Below are positions 33,276 through 42,229 of a stretch of 64,000 nt of DNA, one piece after another; the first letter of the stretch is position 1, and each line of letters begins with the position of its first letter. The stretch is taken from positions 5,750-69,749 of the forward strand of contig DLHY01000059.1 in NCBI GenBank assembly GCA_002483445.1, written 5' to 3'. Below the pieces are notes generated by a model, which searched no databases, was not told the DNA's origin, and saw nothing but the letters and a program-made list of their open reading frames with translations. The DNA is from Blastocatellia bacterium UBA7656 (GTDB lineage Bacteria > Acidobacteriota > Blastocatellia > UBA7656). A program made the position numbers and the translations under genes.

Positions 33276-34670
33276 TCATTCCAGTTCCACGATTTCCTGA
33301 TAAGTCGGTATCACCGCATTCCATCCCATCTCTTTTTCCACGCGGTCGCGCAGAGCCTGGGCCGCATCAGGCTCTCCATGAATTATGAACGTTTTTTTCG
33401 GCGGACGACGAAAGCCCGCGAGCCAGCGCATTATCTCCGAGGCGTCGGCGTGCGCTGAAAGACTTCCGACACTTTCTATCGCGGCTCGCGCCTGAATCAC
33501 CTGACCGTGAATTTTTATTTCTTCTTCCCCATTCAACAACCTGCGCCCGCGCGTGCCTGCTGCCTGAAATCCGACGAAGATGACTGTGTTCGCGGGGTCG
33601 GGCAGAAAACGGGCCAGATGATGCAGCACTCTGCCGCCTGTCGCCATACCCGAAGCTGAAATTATTATGGCCGGACCGCTCTGCTCGTCCAAAGCCTTCG
33701 ATCCGTTGCGGCCCTGAACCAGAGAAAAATTTTTCGTGGCCAGCGCATTCCGTTTGACGCGTTCGAACCGATGCATATCGAAATCGTGTTCGCCCTTATG
33801 TTTCACATATAACTTCGTAGCTGAAACGCCCATGGGCGAATCAACTGCAACCGGAAGCACAGGGATGCGGCCCTCGTCTTCAAGCTCGCGCAGGTAGTAT
33901 ATGAGCAGTTGCGTGCGGCCAACGGCGAAGGCTGGAATGATGACTTTACCCTTGCGCTCGACGGTAGCGTTTATGATTTCAGCGAGGCGATCTTTAGGAT
34001 CAGTCTCGTCGTGCAACCGATTGCCGTAGGTCGATTCGACGAGCAGATAATCCGCTTCTTCCGCCTGAGCCGGGTCGTTGAGAATAGGCTCATCGTACCT
34101 GCCGAGGTCGCCCGAAAAAACGACTTTGACTGCCGCGCGCCCGCGCTCCGTTATCATCATCTCGACGAAACTCGAACCGAGTATATGGCCCGCAGGAACG
34201 AAGCGCGCGCTCAAGAATTTGCTCAACCTGAAGTCTGTGTCGAACTCGACGCCCTGAATCTGGCGCAGCGCGGCGCGGGCATCCGATTCATTATAGAGAG
34301 GGAGAGCAGGATGGTGTTTCGAGAAGCCTTTTCGGTTGGCGTAGTCGGCGTCTTCTTCCTGAATCCTCGCCGAATCGGGCAGCATGATTTCCAGAAGATC
34401 AGCCGTCGATTGAGTGCAATAGACAGGGCCGGTGAAACCGTCTCTCGTGAGTCGCGGCAGATAGCCCGTGTGATCGATGTGCGCGTGGGTAAGTATCACC
34501 CAGCCTATCGAGGCCGGATTCAGGGGAAGCTTCGCCCAGTTGCGCTCACGCAGTTCTTTCATCCCCTGAAACAATCCGCAATCGATCATCACTCGGCTGC
34601 CGCCGGCTTCGACAACATATTTCGACCCGGTGACGGTGCCGGTCGCTCCCAGGAATTGAATCGTCGCCAT
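33276..34670 (-). CDS. Beta-CASP metallo-beta-lactamase ribonuclease
   Basis: A 464-residue protein. The metallo-beta-lactamase site is THAHIDHTGYL (His62, His64, Asp66, His67), with further ligands in PAGHILGSS and FSGDLGRYD. The beta-CASP insert carries ESTYGNRLH and SGMATGGRVLHHL. The C-terminal metal-linked blocks are SLSAHADASE and FIIHGEPDA. This set matches the bacterial CPSF73/TTHA0252 type of RNA exonuclease/endonuclease. It likely processes or degrades RNA in the cytoplasm. It is transcribed away from the TetR gene with a heptad array between. Confidence 0.92.
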   Translation of the reverse strand: MATIQFLGATGTVTGSKYVVEAGGSRVMIDCGLFQGMKELRERNWAKLPLNPASIGWVILTHAHIDHTGYLPRLTRDGFTGPVYCTQSTADLLEIMLPDSARIQEEDADYANRKGFSKHHPALPLYNESDARAALRQIQGVEFDTDFRLSKFLSARFVPAGHILGSSFVEMMITERGRAAVKVVFSGDLGRYDEPILNDPAQAEEADYLLVESTYGNRLHDETDPKDRLAEIINATVERKGKVIIPAFAVGRTQLLIYYLRELEDEGRIPVLPVAVDSPMGVSATKLYVKHKGEHDFDMHRFERVKRNALATKNFSLVQGRNGSKALDEQSGPAIIISASGMATGGRVLHHLARFLPDPANTVIFVGFQAAGTRGRRLLNGEEEIKIHGQVIQARAAIESVGSLSAHADASEIMRWLAGFRRPPKKTFIIHGEPDAAQALRDRVEKEMGWNAVIPTYQEIVELE

Positions 34671-34712
34671 AATGCGGCCACACTACCAGATCGCCTTTAT
34701 CGGCGGCAAGTT

Positions 34713-34778
34713 GTCCTTTGTCATTGGTCATTCGTCCTTTGTTTGTCAATCAGAATCGACGGGCGAAAAGCAAAGGAC
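34713..34778. repeat. Inverted heptanucleotide arrays (unit GTCCTTT / AAAGGAC)
   Basis: Four to five 7-bp units starting GTCCTTT and GTCATTN at 34713-34747, with a short facing AAAGGAC copy at 34772-34778. Unlike most others it lies in a divergent promoter region (between the nuclease and TetR genes), not at a stop codon. The unit is the same as at 23667. Confidence 0.8.
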
Positions 34779-34789
34779 AAAAGAAAGAA

Positions 34790-34818
34790 TTGACAGCCGA
34801 CGGAACCTTGTTATACTT
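34790..34818 (+). promoter_or_regulatory. Sigma70-type promoter of the TetR gene
   Basis: A perfect TTGACA (34790-34795), 17 bp, then TATACT (34813-34818). The palindromic operator at 34816 overlaps the end of the -10 box. Confidence 0.75.
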
Positions 34819-34847
34819 AACATCGTTAAGCGAAATGACACTGTTAA
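34816..34847. promoter_or_regulatory. Candidate TetR operator
   Basis: A perfect palindrome CTTAAC-ATC-GTTAAG at 34816-34830 overlaps the -10 region of the TetR promoter. A further half-site CACTGTTAA follows at 34839-34847. The same CTTAAC/GTTAA words recur downstream of the gene. This arrangement fits autorepression. Confidence 0.7.
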
Positions 34848-34858
34848 ACGGCTGAGAT

Positions 34859-35503
34859 ATGACATCGAGAGACAGGCGCGAGCGCGAAAAAGAAGCATTG
34901 CGGCAGGAGATACTTGACGCGGCGAGGGATCTTTTCGTTCAGGAAGGATATGAAAACGTCTCCATGCGACGGATAGCCGAAAAGATAGACTACTCGCCGA
35001 CGACTATTTATCTTTATTTCGAAGACAAGGCCGATCTGCTCTTTCACATCTGCGAAGAGACATTCACCAAGCTGGTGACGAAGGGCGAAAAGATTCTGGC
35101 CGAAAAGACCGACCCGCTGACTAAAGTGAAGAGGATAGGGCGCAACTACATCGAGTTCGGACTCAAGCACCCGAATCATTACAAAGTGACTTTCATGGTT
35201 CAGCACTCACACGACGAGTTGAAAGAGCGATACGAAAACTCGATGGGTCATCGCGCCTTCGAACTCCTGCGGTCGAGCGTCGAGGAGTGCATCAAAACAG
35301 GCATTTTTCGGAAAGTCGATCCAGGCATGGCCAGTCAGGCTCTCTGGGCCGGGGTGCATGGCATAACTTCGCTTCTGATCGCCAAGCCGCTTTTTCCCTG
35401 GGTCGAGAAGCAGAAGACCATCGACCTTGTGCTTGACTCACTATGCGCCGGATTGTCGAAGGACAAAAAAAAGTCGGGGGCGGCGAAACCTGCGAGGGCC
35501 TGA
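34859..35503 (+). CDS. TetR-family transcriptional regulator
   Basis: A 214-residue regulator. The N-terminal helix-turn-helix domain is typical (ILDAARDLFVQEGYENVSMRRIAEK and TTIYLYFEDKADLL, about residues 18-64). The rest is a ligand and dimer domain of the TetR_C type, ending in a basic tail. Palindromic CTTAAC-N3-GTTAAG sites lie over its promoter and after its stop. Likely controlled genes are itself and the small exported protein at 35717. The ligand is unknown. Confidence 0.93.
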   Translation: MTSRDRREREKEALRQEILDAARDLFVQEGYENVSMRRIAEKIDYSPTTIYLYFEDKADLLFHICEETFTKLVTKGEKILAEKTDPLTKVKRIGRNYIEFGLKHPNHYKVTFMVQHSHDELKERYENSMGHRAFELLRSSVEECIKTGIFRKVDPGMASQALWAGVHGITSLLIAKPLFPWVEKQKTIDLVLDSLCAGLSKDKKKSGAAKPARA

Positions 35504-35527
35504 CGGCGTATTTTTTTTCGAAAACCG

Positions 35528-35560
35528 CTTAACACTGTTAAATGTTTCAGCAGTGTTAAG
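35528..35560. promoter_or_regulatory. Second candidate TetR operator
   Basis: CTTAAC-ACT-GTTAAA at 35528-35542 and a wider 10-bp inverted repeat CTTAACACTG / CAGTGTTAAG spanning 35528-35560. It carries the same core as the operator upstream of the TetR gene and lies upstream of the gene at 35717. Confidence 0.65.
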
Positions 35561-35716
35561 AAAGCGAACGGCTGATGGCATCGCTGGCGCGACGAAACCG
35601 GGCTTCGGCGAGGTCATCAGACAGGGATTGAAAGGCAGAGGAGTCAAACGAAAATGATCATCGGATGGCGGGTTCAACCGATGACTATTCACTTGTTGAT
35701 TTGAAAGGAGTCAGTC

Positions 35717-36070
35717 ATGAAAAAACTCAGTTCATTGTTTCTTGCAATCGTTCTCGTAATGGGATTGGGCTTTGCGTCCTTCGCGTCGGGCAAGGAAATG
35801 AAGCGATCAATAACTATCAACCTTGACGCGAAGATGGGCGGGCAGGTTCTCGAAAAAGGGACATATACAGTGAAGTACGTCGAGGGCGAAGACGGCGAGA
35901 TGGTTTTCCTCAAAGGCAGCCGCGAAGTGGTCAAGCTTCCCTACAAGACCACGAAACTGGGCAAAGTTGCGTCTGAAAACGCTGTCATACTCAAGGCCAA
36001 TTCCGATGGCTCGTACTCAATCAAGCGCATAGAGATAAAAGGCACCGACACAGCCATCTCTTTTGAATGA
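35717..36070 (+). CDS. Small exported protein, unknown family
   Basis: A 117-residue protein with a clean signal peptide (KLSSLFLAIVLVMGLGFASFASG, read in parts, cleavage about residue 24). The remainder is a small beta-rich domain with segments ITINLDAKMGGQVLEKGTY, EMVFLKGSREVVKLPYKT and DGSYSIKRIEIKGTDTAISF. I recognise no named family. AAAGGAG lies 7 bases before the ATG and a strong terminator lies 22 bases after the stop, so it is monocistronic. The TetR-type operator about 160 bp upstream suggests control by the neighbouring regulator. Confidence 0.8.
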   Translation: MKKLSSLFLAIVLVMGLGFASFASGKEMKRSITINLDAKMGGQVLEKGTYTVKYVEGEDGEMVFLKGSREVVKLPYKTTKLGKVASENAVILKANSDGSYSIKRIEIKGTDTAISFE

Positions 36071-36520
36071 GACGAAACGCATAGCCAATTAGGGGCAGTC
36101 GCTCATTATCCGCCTGAGATGGATAATGAGCGACTGCCCGATTTTTTTTGTCGAATGTGGGAAAACAATTTCCCGATAGCGGACACCGCAGGTGACAGGG
36201 AGGTTCGAGAGAGCGAACCGAAACAGTTCGCAAATCAGGGAATGACTTGATTTGAAGTTTGATACTTGAAATCTGAGATCGAAGAAAAGTGTTGGCACAG
36301 AGCTTGATGGATGAATCGAGCGTCTATGGCCAAATAGAGTTGGGAGGGTCTGCGGGAGCGTGTACACTTGGAGGGCGAGAATCCAGAAGGATTCAAACCG
36401 TTGAAATTTAATGAAACGCAGGTCGGAAAGAAGTCGTATTGGCCTTTTGATCGCCAGTAGACAGATCGAAATTAAACACAGTGGCCGATTCCCACAAGCC
36501 GCTGATTTGAGAGGATTGCT
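36071..36520. other. Intergenic region before the TolC gene
   Basis: A 450-bp gap. It begins with a strong terminator (separate entry). It contains a degenerate 7-bp-period stretch at about 36249-36278 (TTTGAAG, TTTGATA, CTTGAAA) and a GGTTCG/CGAACC hairpin near 36202-36219. No gene or clear promoter was seen. Confidence 0.5.
36093..36149 (+). terminator. Rho-independent terminator
   Basis: A perfect 19-bp stem (36093-36111 with 36121-36139), a 9-base loop and a run of eight T at 36142-36149, after the small exported protein. Confidence 0.95.
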
Positions 36521-38326
36521 ATGATCTCAGTTTTAAACAAATCTCCTAGGTTGGGCCGCGGGTTTGCGGCGATTTCTCTTGCGGTAGCGATTGGCCTAAG
36601 CGCGCCGATTTCCGTTTTCGCTCAGGATGCGCGCGAAGGAATTGTCGCCCGTACTCCTCAGCAAAAGAGCGAAACGGAGCAAAGCGCCGCTGAAAAGGCT
36701 CAGAATCAGACTCAGCAGAATCCTATAACTCAACCGCTCGCTCTCTCGCCCGATGTTTCGAGCCAGAGGGTAGGCGTCGATGAAAACAACAAGCAACTGC
36801 TCACGCTTCAGGAAGTGATCGCCTTGGCATTGCAGAACAATCTCGACATAGAGCAGTTCCGTCAGAGCGTGCAGATAGCTCAGTACAATCTGTTCTCGCT
36901 TTATGGTTTTTACGATGTCACGTCAGGAACGGAGACTGGCTTTCGCAATTCGATAACGCCGTCTGCTAATATCTTCAGCGGCGCTGACACATCGGGCGCA
37001 TTCAGCAACAAAACGCTCTACTACAACTTCACCACCTCTCAGCAGATTCAGCGCACTGGCGCAAACTACCTCATCGAGTTTGACAACTCGCGCACGAAGA
37101 CGAGTTCGATTGCTTCGACCCTCAATCCGCAATACTCCAATACTCTCACCTTAACTTTTATTCAGCCGTTGATGCGCAACTTCTCGATAGACGCGAACCG
37201 GCGCGCGATTCAGGTGGGAAAGAAATCGCTCGATCTGTCAGACAGCCAGTTCCGTCAGACGGTCATCAACATAATCAATTCCGTGCAGCGCGCTTACTGG
37301 GATCTGGTTTTCGCAATAGATGCCGAAAAAATCGCGCGCGACAACGTCCGGCTCGCGCGCCAGCAACTCGAAAACAATCAGAAAATGGTCGAAGCCGGTA
37401 CGCTCGCTCCCATAGAGCTTCGCTCGACCGAAGCGCAGTTGGAGCAGAACAAGGGCAATGTGATAGTAGCGCTTCAGGGCATCACGACGGCTGAGAATGC
37501 GCTCAAGGGTCTCGTACTCAAAGACCCGAATGACAAAATGTGGAATGCTGTGCTGATTCCCACAGACAAGCCTGACCTGGCGCAGGCGACATTCAATCTT
37601 CAAGAGTCGAGCGCGCTTGCTCTTAAGAATCGCCCTGAGCTCGATCAACTCCGGCTGCAGAGCGAACAGAAGGATATCGACATCAAGTTTTATAAGAATC
37701 AGCTTAAACCGCAGTTGGATTTCATCGGCATCTACACCAACTCAGGACTTGCGGGAAGTCCCACTCCTCAGTTGGACAACGATGGCAAGCCTGTCCTGGA
37801 CGATAACGGCAATCCTGTCCTGAAGAAGGTGAATCCGCAATTCATAGGCGGGTACGGGCAGTCGATCAAGAATCTCTTCGGGCAGGATTTTCGCACTTAT
37901 CAGGTAGGCGTGCGAATCAGTTTCCCTTGGCGCAATCGCGCAGCAGAGGCCAATTATGGACGGACGCTTGCCGAAGCCAAACAGCTTGACGCGCGCCAGC
38001 GTCAGATGGTGCAGGATGTTCAGATCGAAGTGCGCAATGCATTGCAGGCTGTAGAGGCTGCGCGCATGAGATTCGAGGCGGCCCGCGCAGGCGTGATTGC
38101 AGCGGACGCGCAGTACAAAGGAGAGCAGGAACGATTCCGCGCAGGGCTTTCGCAGAACTTCCTCGTGCTTCAGCGCCAGACCGACTTCGCTGTGGCGCGA
38201 AGCAATGAACTGCGCGCTTTGACCGATTACAACAAGGCGATAGCCGATCTTCAGCGCGTTACGGGAATGACGCTCGTGAGCAACAACGTGCAGGTTCAGG
38301 CATTGCCCGAAAAAGACAACAAGTAG
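36521..38326 (+). CDS. TolC-family outer membrane efflux protein
   Basis: A 601-residue protein with a signal peptide (about 1-34) and a Gln-rich lead segment. The OEP/TolC repeat follows: TLQEVIALALQNNLDIEQFRQSV near the start, long coiled-coil helices (VRLARQQLENNQKMVEAGTLAPIELRSTEAQLEQ, read in parts) and the second repeat with RNRPELDQLRLQSEQ and FRAGLSQNFLVLQRQTDFAVA. Trimers form the outer-membrane exit duct of RND, ABC or MFS export systems. Partner pump genes are not adjacent; the ABC-FtsX-HlyD operon at 50396 is a possible partner. GAGAGG lies 7 bases before the ATG. Confidence 0.92.
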   Translation: MISVLNKSPRLGRGFAAISLAVAIGLSAPISVFAQDAREGIVARTPQQKSETEQSAAEKAQNQTQQNPITQPLALSPDVSSQRVGVDENNKQLLTLQEVIALALQNNLDIEQFRQSVQIAQYNLFSLYGFYDVTSGTETGFRNSITPSANIFSGADTSGAFSNKTLYYNFTTSQQIQRTGANYLIEFDNSRTKTSSIASTLNPQYSNTLTLTFIQPLMRNFSIDANRRAIQVGKKSLDLSDSQFRQTVINIINSVQRAYWDLVFAIDAEKIARDNVRLARQQLENNQKMVEAGTLAPIELRSTEAQLEQNKGNVIVALQGITTAENALKGLVLKDPNDKMWNAVLIPTDKPDLAQATFNLQESSALALKNRPELDQLRLQSEQKDIDIKFYKNQLKPQLDFIGIYTNSGLAGSPTPQLDNDGKPVLDDNGNPVLKKVNPQFIGGYGQSIKNLFGQDFRTYQVGVRISFPWRNRAAEANYGRTLAEAKQLDARQRQMVQDVQIEVRNALQAVEAARMRFEAARAGVIAADAQYKGEQERFRAGLSQNFLVLQRQTDFAVARSNELRALTDYNKAIADLQRVTGMTLVSNNVQVQALPEKDNK

Positions 38327-38352
38327 AAATTCTTTTGAAACGAAGCAAAGAA

Positions 38353-38381
38353 GGGCGGCCATGAAGGTCGCCCTTTTTTTT
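38353..38381 (+). terminator. Rho-independent terminator after TolC gene
   Basis: An 8-bp stem GGGCGGCC / GGTCGCCC (one G-T pair), a 5-base loop and eight T at 38374-38381. Confidence 0.92.
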
Positions 38382-38441
38382 ATCCGGTCTTATTGAAAAA
38401 TGTTGGATCGCCCGTCAGTGGAGTCAGGGTTAGTCAGAAGA

Positions 38442-38756
38442 TCAGCCGACGAATCTGTTTATGCGCTCGCAGTCCTGTGAGGAGAGTTCAGTAAAATCCA
38501 CGCCGAAGCCGACTCTGAATTGATGATAACTGACAACACCCGCAGCCAGAACCTTATGACCGTCTGGCAGGCGGAATTGAAGATTGATTTTCGACCCGGT
38601 GACAGGCGGAACAAAGCTTTCGACGAACGCGCGGTTCGGGCTGAGGTCGAGGATGCGGCATTCCCGTCCGTCTCCGTTCACTTCGCAGCGGACGCGCAAT
38701 AAATCACTGGCATCCGCTCTGGTTGGCGCAGTGGCGCAAACTCCTGCGGCACTCAT
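38442..38756 (-). CDS. PilZ-like domain protein, degenerate
   Basis: A 104-residue protein made almost only of a PilZ-like beta barrel (CRILDLSPNRAFVES, INLQFRLPDGHKVLAAGVVSY, GFGVDFTELS). PilZ domains bind c-di-GMP through an N-terminal R-x-x-x-R and a D/N-x-S-x-x-G motif. Here the second reads DLSPNR with no glycine and the first is not clear, so binding is doubtful. An AGGAGG-like site precedes the ATG. It stands alone. Confidence 0.75.
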   Translation of the reverse strand: MSAAGVCATAPTRADASDLLRVRCEVNGDGRECRILDLSPNRAFVESFVPPVTGSKINLQFRLPDGHKVLAAGVVSYHQFRVGFGVDFTELSSQDCERINRFVG

Positions 38757-39056
38757 GTCTTTATCCTCCTTGATTGCTATGAATCTCTACCGTCCTGAAA
38801 ATTGCAAACCCCTTGAATCCTTGAGCATACACCCTCGCTGATAAGATGACAAATAAAATTTATGCGATTTGCCTGGCGCAAGTTGATGGCTGAAATGCAG
38901 GGCCGTCCCTGTGGTGACCGGGAACGAATATGGCTCAGATGAATTCACCTCCGCAGCCGCCCGGAGCGAAGGCGCAAGAACCCCCTGCGTCTGTGCGTCT
39001 CCGAAATAAGGCTTTTGCGGCGGTGAGCTTTTGATCATACGGGGGCGTCCATCGAT
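38757..39056. other. Intergenic region, nothing recognised
   Basis: A 300-bp gap between the PilZ gene start and the DUF1501 gene end. No promoter, repeat array or gene was identified. A GC-rich AGGGCCGTCCCT palindrome lies near 38902. Confidence 0.4.
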
Positions 39057-40334
39057 TCACAAAAATCCGACATTCGGGAACCTCGCTCCGAGCGCGAGAC
39101 GCGAATCGAAATTCAACCACCGATCAAGTATCGTCGCGTAGACTTCGCGAAAATCGACGTGGAATTTCGGATTCCCTCCATCATCAAGGTCGCTTTCTTT
39201 CAAACTCGGATGCTGGCTGTACACGCCGCCTTTGACCCCGTTGCCGATTATAAACATCGGTCCCGACGTAGAATGATCCGTACCCAGGGATGCGTTCTCT
39301 TCAGGACGCCGCCCGAATTCTGACCATTGCATCATCAGCACCTTGTCGGCGAGATTGTGAGCAGCCATATCGTCGTAGAAAGCTTTGACCGCTTCTGAAA
39401 ACCATCCGAGCAAAGTCGCGTGCGCTCCCTCGCGGCGGTTGGGCGAGCCGCCGGAAATTTCTATTTGATCGGAATGAGTATCAAAGCCGCCCACGTTGAC
39501 GTGCATCAGAAAGGCTTCGGGCAGTGTGATCATCACCTGCGCCGCCATGCGGAGTCCCTGCGCCAGCGGATTATCTTCAGGGTAAACGACCGTTGAGTTG
39601 TAAGACTCGACGGCTGTCTGCACGCGCTCAGCCCCCCGCACAGAAGCCAGCATCGTGCTGTTGACCGGATCAAGAAACCCGTCGGCGGAAAACCTGCGAT
39701 TGGCCGCTTGCAGGAAAGTGTTGTACTGAGAGTCGTAATCATCCGGGTGGTACGGATCGGTCAGAAAGGTGTACAGAGAGAAATCGCTGATATTCGGGAT
39801 AACCACGCGGCTTGAATAAAACGCTCTCGGCAATTCTCCGCCGAACGAAGCGGCAGGAAGCCCCTGAGTGGAGACAAGCCCGACCTCGGCATACTTGCCC
39901 AGCCAGCCGGTGCGCGAAAGCCCCGTCGGGTCGGCGGTCTGCCACACCTCCATCGCCTCGAAGTGCGAAAGCGTCGAATCGGGATAACCTGCTCCAAGAG
40001 CTATCGCCACCTTGCCCTGATCGTAGAGTCGCTTGATATCGATCATCGAGGGATGCAGGGCGAGCTTGTCGGTCAGTATGGTCGACTGTCCGGCGGGAGT
40101 TTGAAGCTCGCTTTCGCGCAGAGCCAGCCTCGGACGGATGCGATAGTATTCCGCGTCCGTGTAGGGGACGATGGTGTTGAGTCCGTCGTTTCCGCCCTCG
40201 AACTGAATGATGACCAGCTTGCGATTCGATTCGGACTGCGCCTGCGCCTCGCGAAGCAGCAGGTCAGGAAGCACCACGTCGATGGTGACCGCGCCTGCGC
40301 TGAGTTTGATGAATTGTCTTCTCGTCGTTTTCAT
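39057..40334 (-). CDS. DUF1501 family exported protein, Tat substrate
   Basis: A 425-residue protein. The N-terminus has a twin-arginine signal (TTRRQFIKLSAGAV), so it is exported folded. The body shows DUF1501 blocks: LVIIQFEGGNDGLNTIVPY near the start, WQTADPTGLSRTGWLGKY, NVGGFDTHSDQ, MMQWSEFGRRPEEN and GTDHSTSGPMFIIG. The family is related to sulfatase/alkaline phosphatase-fold proteins and always pairs with DUF1800; its role is unknown. AAAGGAG precedes the ATG. It is the second gene of the pair, 12 bp after DUF1800. Confidence 0.93.
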   Translation of the reverse strand: MKTTRRQFIKLSAGAVTIDVVLPDLLLREAQAQSESNRKLVIIQFEGGNDGLNTIVPYTDAEYYRIRPRLALRESELQTPAGQSTILTDKLALHPSMIDIKRLYDQGKVAIALGAGYPDSTLSHFEAMEVWQTADPTGLSRTGWLGKYAEVGLVSTQGLPAASFGGELPRAFYSSRVVIPNISDFSLYTFLTDPYHPDDYDSQYNTFLQAANRRFSADGFLDPVNSTMLASVRGAERVQTAVESYNSTVVYPEDNPLAQGLRMAAQVMITLPEAFLMHVNVGGFDTHSDQIEISGGSPNRREGAHATLLGWFSEAVKAFYDDMAAHNLADKVLMMQWSEFGRRPEENASLGTDHSTSGPMFIIGNGVKGGVYSQHPSLKESDLDDGGNPKFHVDFREVYATILDRWLNFDSRLALGARFPNVGFL

Positions 40335-40346
40335 GGTTTTCTCCTT

Positions 40347-41786
40347 TCAATTCACCTGGAATTCAGCCAGGCACATAATCAAATGAACGAGTCCGCGCAC
40401 CTTTTTGTCGATCACCTCGTTCGTCTTCCTGAACTCGACGGGGTTTCCCTGCGAGTCGGTTTCAAGATAAGCGATTAGCGAATCATTCGTCGCCGAATCC
40501 ACGTTGAGCGGTCCCATAAGGGTCAGGAATTTTTTCACTGTTTTTTTGGCATCTTTCTTTGTCAGTTTTTTGAGCCTGCTCAAAGTAAGGTGAAGTCCCG
40601 GCTCGTCGTGTTCAGGGCGATTTGCGGCTAGAAACGCGGCATAGTTGAAACGGTTGAGCATCAGCGCCGTGTTGAGCCAGCCCAAATTAAGATTCCACCC
40701 CGACACGTCGGGGGGATTAAAGATGTCCTGACCGAGCGCCGCCGCTGCGTACCAGAGTATGTGCGCAGGCTCGTGATTGTCGTAAGTTCCCGGCGTGAAC
40801 CTCGCTTCGATCATGCGGGCCGCGCCGATGACCAGTTCGAGAGGCTGCTTGATGAGAGCGAACCGCGCGCGCTGGCTGAAGAATTCGTCCGATGAAAAGA
40901 TGGCGCGGGCAAGCTCTTTGATCGAATGATCGCGCCTCATATACACGTCAGCGAATTTATCGATGGTGGCGCGGTCTGCGGAACTGTCCGTAAGCGGATA
41001 GACGAAGAATTCGAAAAATTTCTTCACCAGAAAGCGAGCCGTCTCGCGTCGGGCGGCGATGATCTGAATTATATCTTCGCCGTCGTAATTGGCCGTCTGC
41101 CCGAACACCGTCTTGGGTCTGAAGTCGTGCTGATCCTCGTTGAATTCGAATTGGTAATTGAACGGGTTGGACTCCTCTTCGTCAGGCGATGAGAAGTTCC
41201 ATCCCGTGAAGGCGCGCGCTACCTCCTGCACGTCCCGTTCGGTGTAGTTGCGCTGACTGGTGACGGGATCGGTGATGCCCATGGTGAACAATTCCATAAG
41301 CTCGCGGGCGAAGTTCTCGTTCGGAGCATCGGCGACGTTCGTCACTCCATCGAGCCAAACGAGCATAGCCGGGTCTTTGGCGATTTTCGAGAGCAGAGTG
41401 TCGAACCGGTCGAGCGCGTGTTTGCGCAGCGTGCGGTTCTGAATGTACATCAGCGCGTCTTCGACTTTGGAGTTGGAGGTTGCGAAGTGGTTATGCCAGA
41501 AGAGAGTCATCTTTTCTTCGAACTGGCGGGGGCCGAGCATCATCAGAGTAGTCCACCAGCGGGTGATTTCGCCGCGATTGAACTTGTCGCCATCGCGCGG
41601 GTCTGAAAGATCGAAGCTCTCATCCATCAGATTATCGAAATCGGCATCATCAATCTGGTTGTAATTGATAAGGTAATCGACGGCTCCGTCGCGGCCACGC
41701 CCGATGAGGTTGTTGATATCGCTCTGGCTGCCGCCGAAAGCCATCCGCCGCATAAGGTGCGCAGCGTCGTCGTAGGTGAATGCCAT
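40347..41786 (-). CDS. DUF1800 family protein
   Basis: A 479-residue helical protein typical of DUF1800: DAAHLMRRMAFGGSQSDI at the start, LFWHNHFATSNSKV, LRKHALDRFDTLLSKIAKDPAMLVWLDG (read in parts), NENFARELMELFTMGI, VQEVARAFTGW and the C-terminal NPPDVSGWNLNLGWLNTALM. Partner of DUF1501 in one transcript. GGAGG lies 7 bases before the ATG. No signal peptide is visible on this partner. Confidence 0.93.
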   Translation of the reverse strand: MAFTYDDAAHLMRRMAFGGSQSDINNLIGRGRDGAVDYLINYNQIDDADFDNLMDESFDLSDPRDGDKFNRGEITRWWTTLMMLGPRQFEEKMTLFWHNHFATSNSKVEDALMYIQNRTLRKHALDRFDTLLSKIAKDPAMLVWLDGVTNVADAPNENFARELMELFTMGITDPVTSQRNYTERDVQEVARAFTGWNFSSPDEEESNPFNYQFEFNEDQHDFRPKTVFGQTANYDGEDIIQIIAARRETARFLVKKFFEFFVYPLTDSSADRATIDKFADVYMRRDHSIKELARAIFSSDEFFSQRARFALIKQPLELVIGAARMIEARFTPGTYDNHEPAHILWYAAAALGQDIFNPPDVSGWNLNLGWLNTALMLNRFNYAAFLAANRPEHDEPGLHLTLSRLKKLTKKDAKKTVKKFLTLMGPLNVDSATNDSLIAYLETDSQGNPVEFRKTNEVIDKKVRGLVHLIMCLAEFQVN

Positions 41787-41804
41787 AAGCTGCCTCCGAA
41801 TCGA

Positions 41805-41825
41805 GAAGTCAGAAGTCAGAAGGGA
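41805..41825. repeat. Short heptanucleotide array (unit GAAGTCA)
   Basis: Three 7-bp units (GAAGTCA, GAAGTCA, GAAGGGA) just upstream of the DUF1800 ribosome binding site. No clear facing arm. Confidence 0.7.
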
Positions 41826-42043
41826 GAGGCTTCTGCGCCTGTAGCAAAGATCAAATTTTGTAGGGGCGAGAGTGGTTCGTGTGAGGATTCAAGCGGCCCT
41901 GTTCGAGGTGAGGAAGGGGAGCGACCGCAATGCAAACGCTTTTGAAAACCTGTTGCTGTTTACGGCCACATAATGCCGGAAAATATGATCGAAGGCAACA
42001 GAAACGATAAACTATTTTGCTACAACAACAGAAGAGATAACCG

Positions 42044-42072
42044 TTGAATCTGTTTTCATCACAGTTTATGAT
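42044..42072 (+). promoter_or_regulatory. Promoter of first V4R-like gene
   Basis: TTGAAT (42044-42049), 17 bp, TATGAT (42067-42072). The same two boxes with the same spacing precede the second paralogue, which supports both. Confidence 0.75.
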
Positions 42073-42229
42073 CGGACTGCCCAGGCAACCCCTCAGTCAA
42101 GGAGGCGCGGAAGGAACCGAATCGCTCGGCGATGTTTCCACTGAAAGAGAGGATGAGATTTCTTCGCGCCCAACGCGCACTTAAACTTGGGAGAATTTTC
42201 CAAGGAGATGCATTTGACAGGAGATACTC

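Larger units (their letters stand above)
41787..42229. other. Divergent intergenic region
   Basis: A 443-bp gap. It contains a short heptad array near the DUF1800 start and the promoter of the first V4R-like gene (separate entries). Nothing else was recognised. Confidence 0.5.

Noticed and set aside
36195..36230. tRNA-like GGTTCG hairpin
   Set aside because: Only one small stem is present. No acceptor stem, anticodon arm or CCA context could be built around it.
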